The notes under the pieces were generated by a model, which saw only the letters and a list, made by a program, of their open reading frames with translations, had not been told where the DNA came from and did no database searches. Below, in pieces: positions 6,460-6,876 of a stretch of 6,876 nt of DNA (positions are counted from its first letter, which is position 1; each line of letters opens with the position of its first letter). This DNA comes from an uncultured Collinsella sp. Lineage in GTDB: Bacteria > Actinomycetota > Coriobacteriia > Coriobacteriales > Coriobacteriaceae. Both the position numbers and the translations under genes were made by a program. Location: NCBI GenBank assembly GCA_900544225.1, contig UQUD01000099.1, positions 1 through 6,876 on the forward strand, given 5' to 3'.

Positions 6460-6485
6460 CTAAAGTCCGCCATAACGGACTTTAG
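6460..6485 (+). other. Perfect hairpin between the two tRNA-Lys genes
   Basis: CTAAAGTCCG (6460-6469) and CGGACTTTAG (6476-6485) form a perfect 10-bp stem with the 6-nt loop CCATAA. Only CTTTG follows, so it is a poor intrinsic terminator; it may instead be a processing or partial attenuation hairpin in the polycistronic precursor. Confidence 0.5.
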
Positions 6486-6489
6486 CTTT

Positions 6490-6562
6490 GGGTCGTTAGC
6501 TCAGTTGGTAGAGCAGGGGACTCTTAATCCCAAGGTCCAGGGTTCGACCCCCTGACGGCCCA
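6490..6562 (+). tRNA. tRNA-Lys(CTT), second copy, CCA not encoded
   Basis: 73 nt, identical to the first tRNA-Lys except at position 59, where the T-loop reads TTCGACC instead of TTCGAAC. After the discriminator A (6562) the sequence is CCCA, not CCA, so the 3' end needs trimming and CCA addition. CTTT just before (6486-6489) and AAAG just after (6566-6569) can pair in the precursor. The stems are intact, so it is probably functional. Confidence 0.9.
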
Positions 6563-6645
6563 CCCAAAGATCGTTAAAGCGACTGGCTTAGGCTGGTCGC
6601 TTTTTTGTTGACCTCGCACGGGGTCGAACCCGTCGGGGCGCGGAG
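6546..6645 (+). repeat. tRNA-tail/terminator block, copy A
   Basis: A 100-bp block beginning inside the T-loop of the second tRNA-Lys (position 57), running through the tRNA 3' end and terminator, and ending at GGGGCGCGGAG. It recurs at 6723-6821 with 7 substitutions and one single-base gap. Past the terminator it contains ACGGG-GTCGAA-CCCGT, a small hairpin (about 6618-6633). Confidence 0.85.
6576..6606 (+). terminator. Terminator of the tRNA cluster
   Basis: AAAGCGAC (6576-6583) pairs with GTCGCTTT (6596-6603) over a 12-nt loop, followed by a T-run ending at 6606. It begins 14 nt after the second tRNA-Lys. Confidence 0.8.
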
Positions 6646-6651
6646 CTGAGG

Positions 6652-6721
6652 AAATGCGTAAGCATTTGCCAGCGCAGCGCGCAAGGCGCGAAGCGCCGCA
6701 GTGACCGCCTGCGCAGCAGGC
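6652..6721. repeat. Chain of short perfect hairpins between the block copies
   Basis: Three perfect stem-loops follow each other: AAATGC-GTAA-GCATTT (6652-6667, a GNRA-type loop), GGCGC-GAA-GCGCC (6685-6697) and GCCTGC-GCA-GCAGGC (6707-6721). They are symmetrical, so the strand of any RNA is open. I see no gene here. Confidence 0.6.
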
Positions 6722-6722
6722 T

Positions 6723-6742
6723 GACCCCCTGACGGCCCACCC
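6723..6742 (+). pseudogene. tRNA-Lys 3'-end remnant
   Basis: This stretch equals positions 57-73 of the second tRNA-Lys plus the following CCC. The D-arm, anticodon arm and 5' acceptor are missing; the preceding bases are an unrelated hairpin (6707-6721). It cannot fold into a tRNA. It may be a duplication scar or an attachment-site-like remnant. Confidence 0.55.
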
Positions 6743-6752
6743 AAAGATTGTT

Positions 6753-6782
6753 AAAGCGACTGGCTCAGGCTGGTCGTTTTTT
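6753..6782 (+). terminator. Duplicated terminator in block copy B
   Basis: This is the copy of the tRNA-cluster terminator. A C has been lost from the right arm, but AAGCGAC (6754-6760) can still pair with GTCGTTT (6773-6779) using one G-U pair, followed by TTT. No gene precedes it within the block. Confidence 0.5.
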
Positions 6783-6821
6783 GTTGACCACGCATGGGGT
6801 CGAACCCGAAAGGGCGCGGAG

Positions 6822-6876
6822 GATCGCGTCGGAAATGTTGGTGTAAGCGCGCCGACGGCTGACCGCCAAACGCAAG
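6822..6876. other. Tail of the window, no gene seen
   Basis: This stretch keeps fragments of the spacer that follows copy A: GGAAATG then GTAAGC, and GGCTGACC. CGTCGG (6827-6832) and CCGACG (6852-6857) could form a loose 6-bp stem. No reading frame or RNA gene is supported. Confidence 0.4.

Larger units (their letters stand above)
6723..6821 (+). repeat. tRNA-tail/terminator block, copy B
   Basis: The second copy of the 6546-6645 block, 99 bp. It carries the C59 and CCCA variants found only in the second tRNA-Lys, so it derives from that gene or shares its ancestor, not from the first. Its left border falls inside the T-loop and no tRNA 5' part is present. Confidence 0.85.

Noticed and set aside
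6618..6633. GGGTCGAACCC-like sequence as another tRNA T-arm
   Set aside because: The loop length is wrong on either strand and no acceptor, D or anticodon arm can be drawn around it.
6546..6821. CRISPR array
   Set aside because: Only two copies of about 100 bp, containing a tRNA end and a terminator, with no short regular repeats, unique spacers or cas genes.

Overview
The window looks like a chromosomal segment from a high-GC actinobacterium of the class Coriobacteriia, most likely Collinsella or a near relative. The basis is Rho with a long Arg/Asp/Asn-rich N-terminal extension, the GC-rich codon use, and a 483-codon Ala/Pro-rich membrane protein coupled to a VanZ-like gene. The assignment rests on recalled family patterns, not on a search.

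Left to right: positions 1-1554 hold the 3' part of rho (its start lies outside the window), closed by an intrinsic terminator at 1596-1626. A promoter at 1704-1732 then drives a leader of about 130 nt that can fold, followed by a two-gene operon: a membrane-anchored, largely disordered protein of unknown function (1870-3321) and, 7 nt later, a VanZ-family membrane protein (3329-3778). The stop codon of the VanZ gene lies inside a perfect 15-bp inverted repeat that can terminate transcription in both directions.

Converging on it from the minus strand is a ROK-family sugar kinase close to YdhR/ScrK-type fructokinases (4782-3892). Upstream of that, also on the minus strand, is a class I/II PLP aminotransferase (6105-4924). 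A terminator (4856-4898) and a new -10 box (4821-4826) separate the two, so they are probably independent transcripts.

Divergent from the aminotransferase is a tRNA cluster on the plus strand: tRNA-His(GTG), tRNA-Lys(CTT) and a second tRNA-Lys(CTT) that differs by one T-loop base and lacks an encoded CCA, then a terminator. The last ~330 bases are the most unusual part. A roughly 100-bp block made of the 3' end of the second tRNA-Lys, its terminator and 39 bp beyond is repeated 177 bp downstream at about 92% identity. The spacer between the copies is packed with short hairpins. No protein gene was recognised there, and the pattern may continue past the window edge.

The protein-coding part is mostly ordinary housekeeping and metabolism. 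The points most worth following are the repeated tRNA-tail/terminator block, the altered RNA-binding motif of Rho, and the structured leader in front of the unknown membrane protein.
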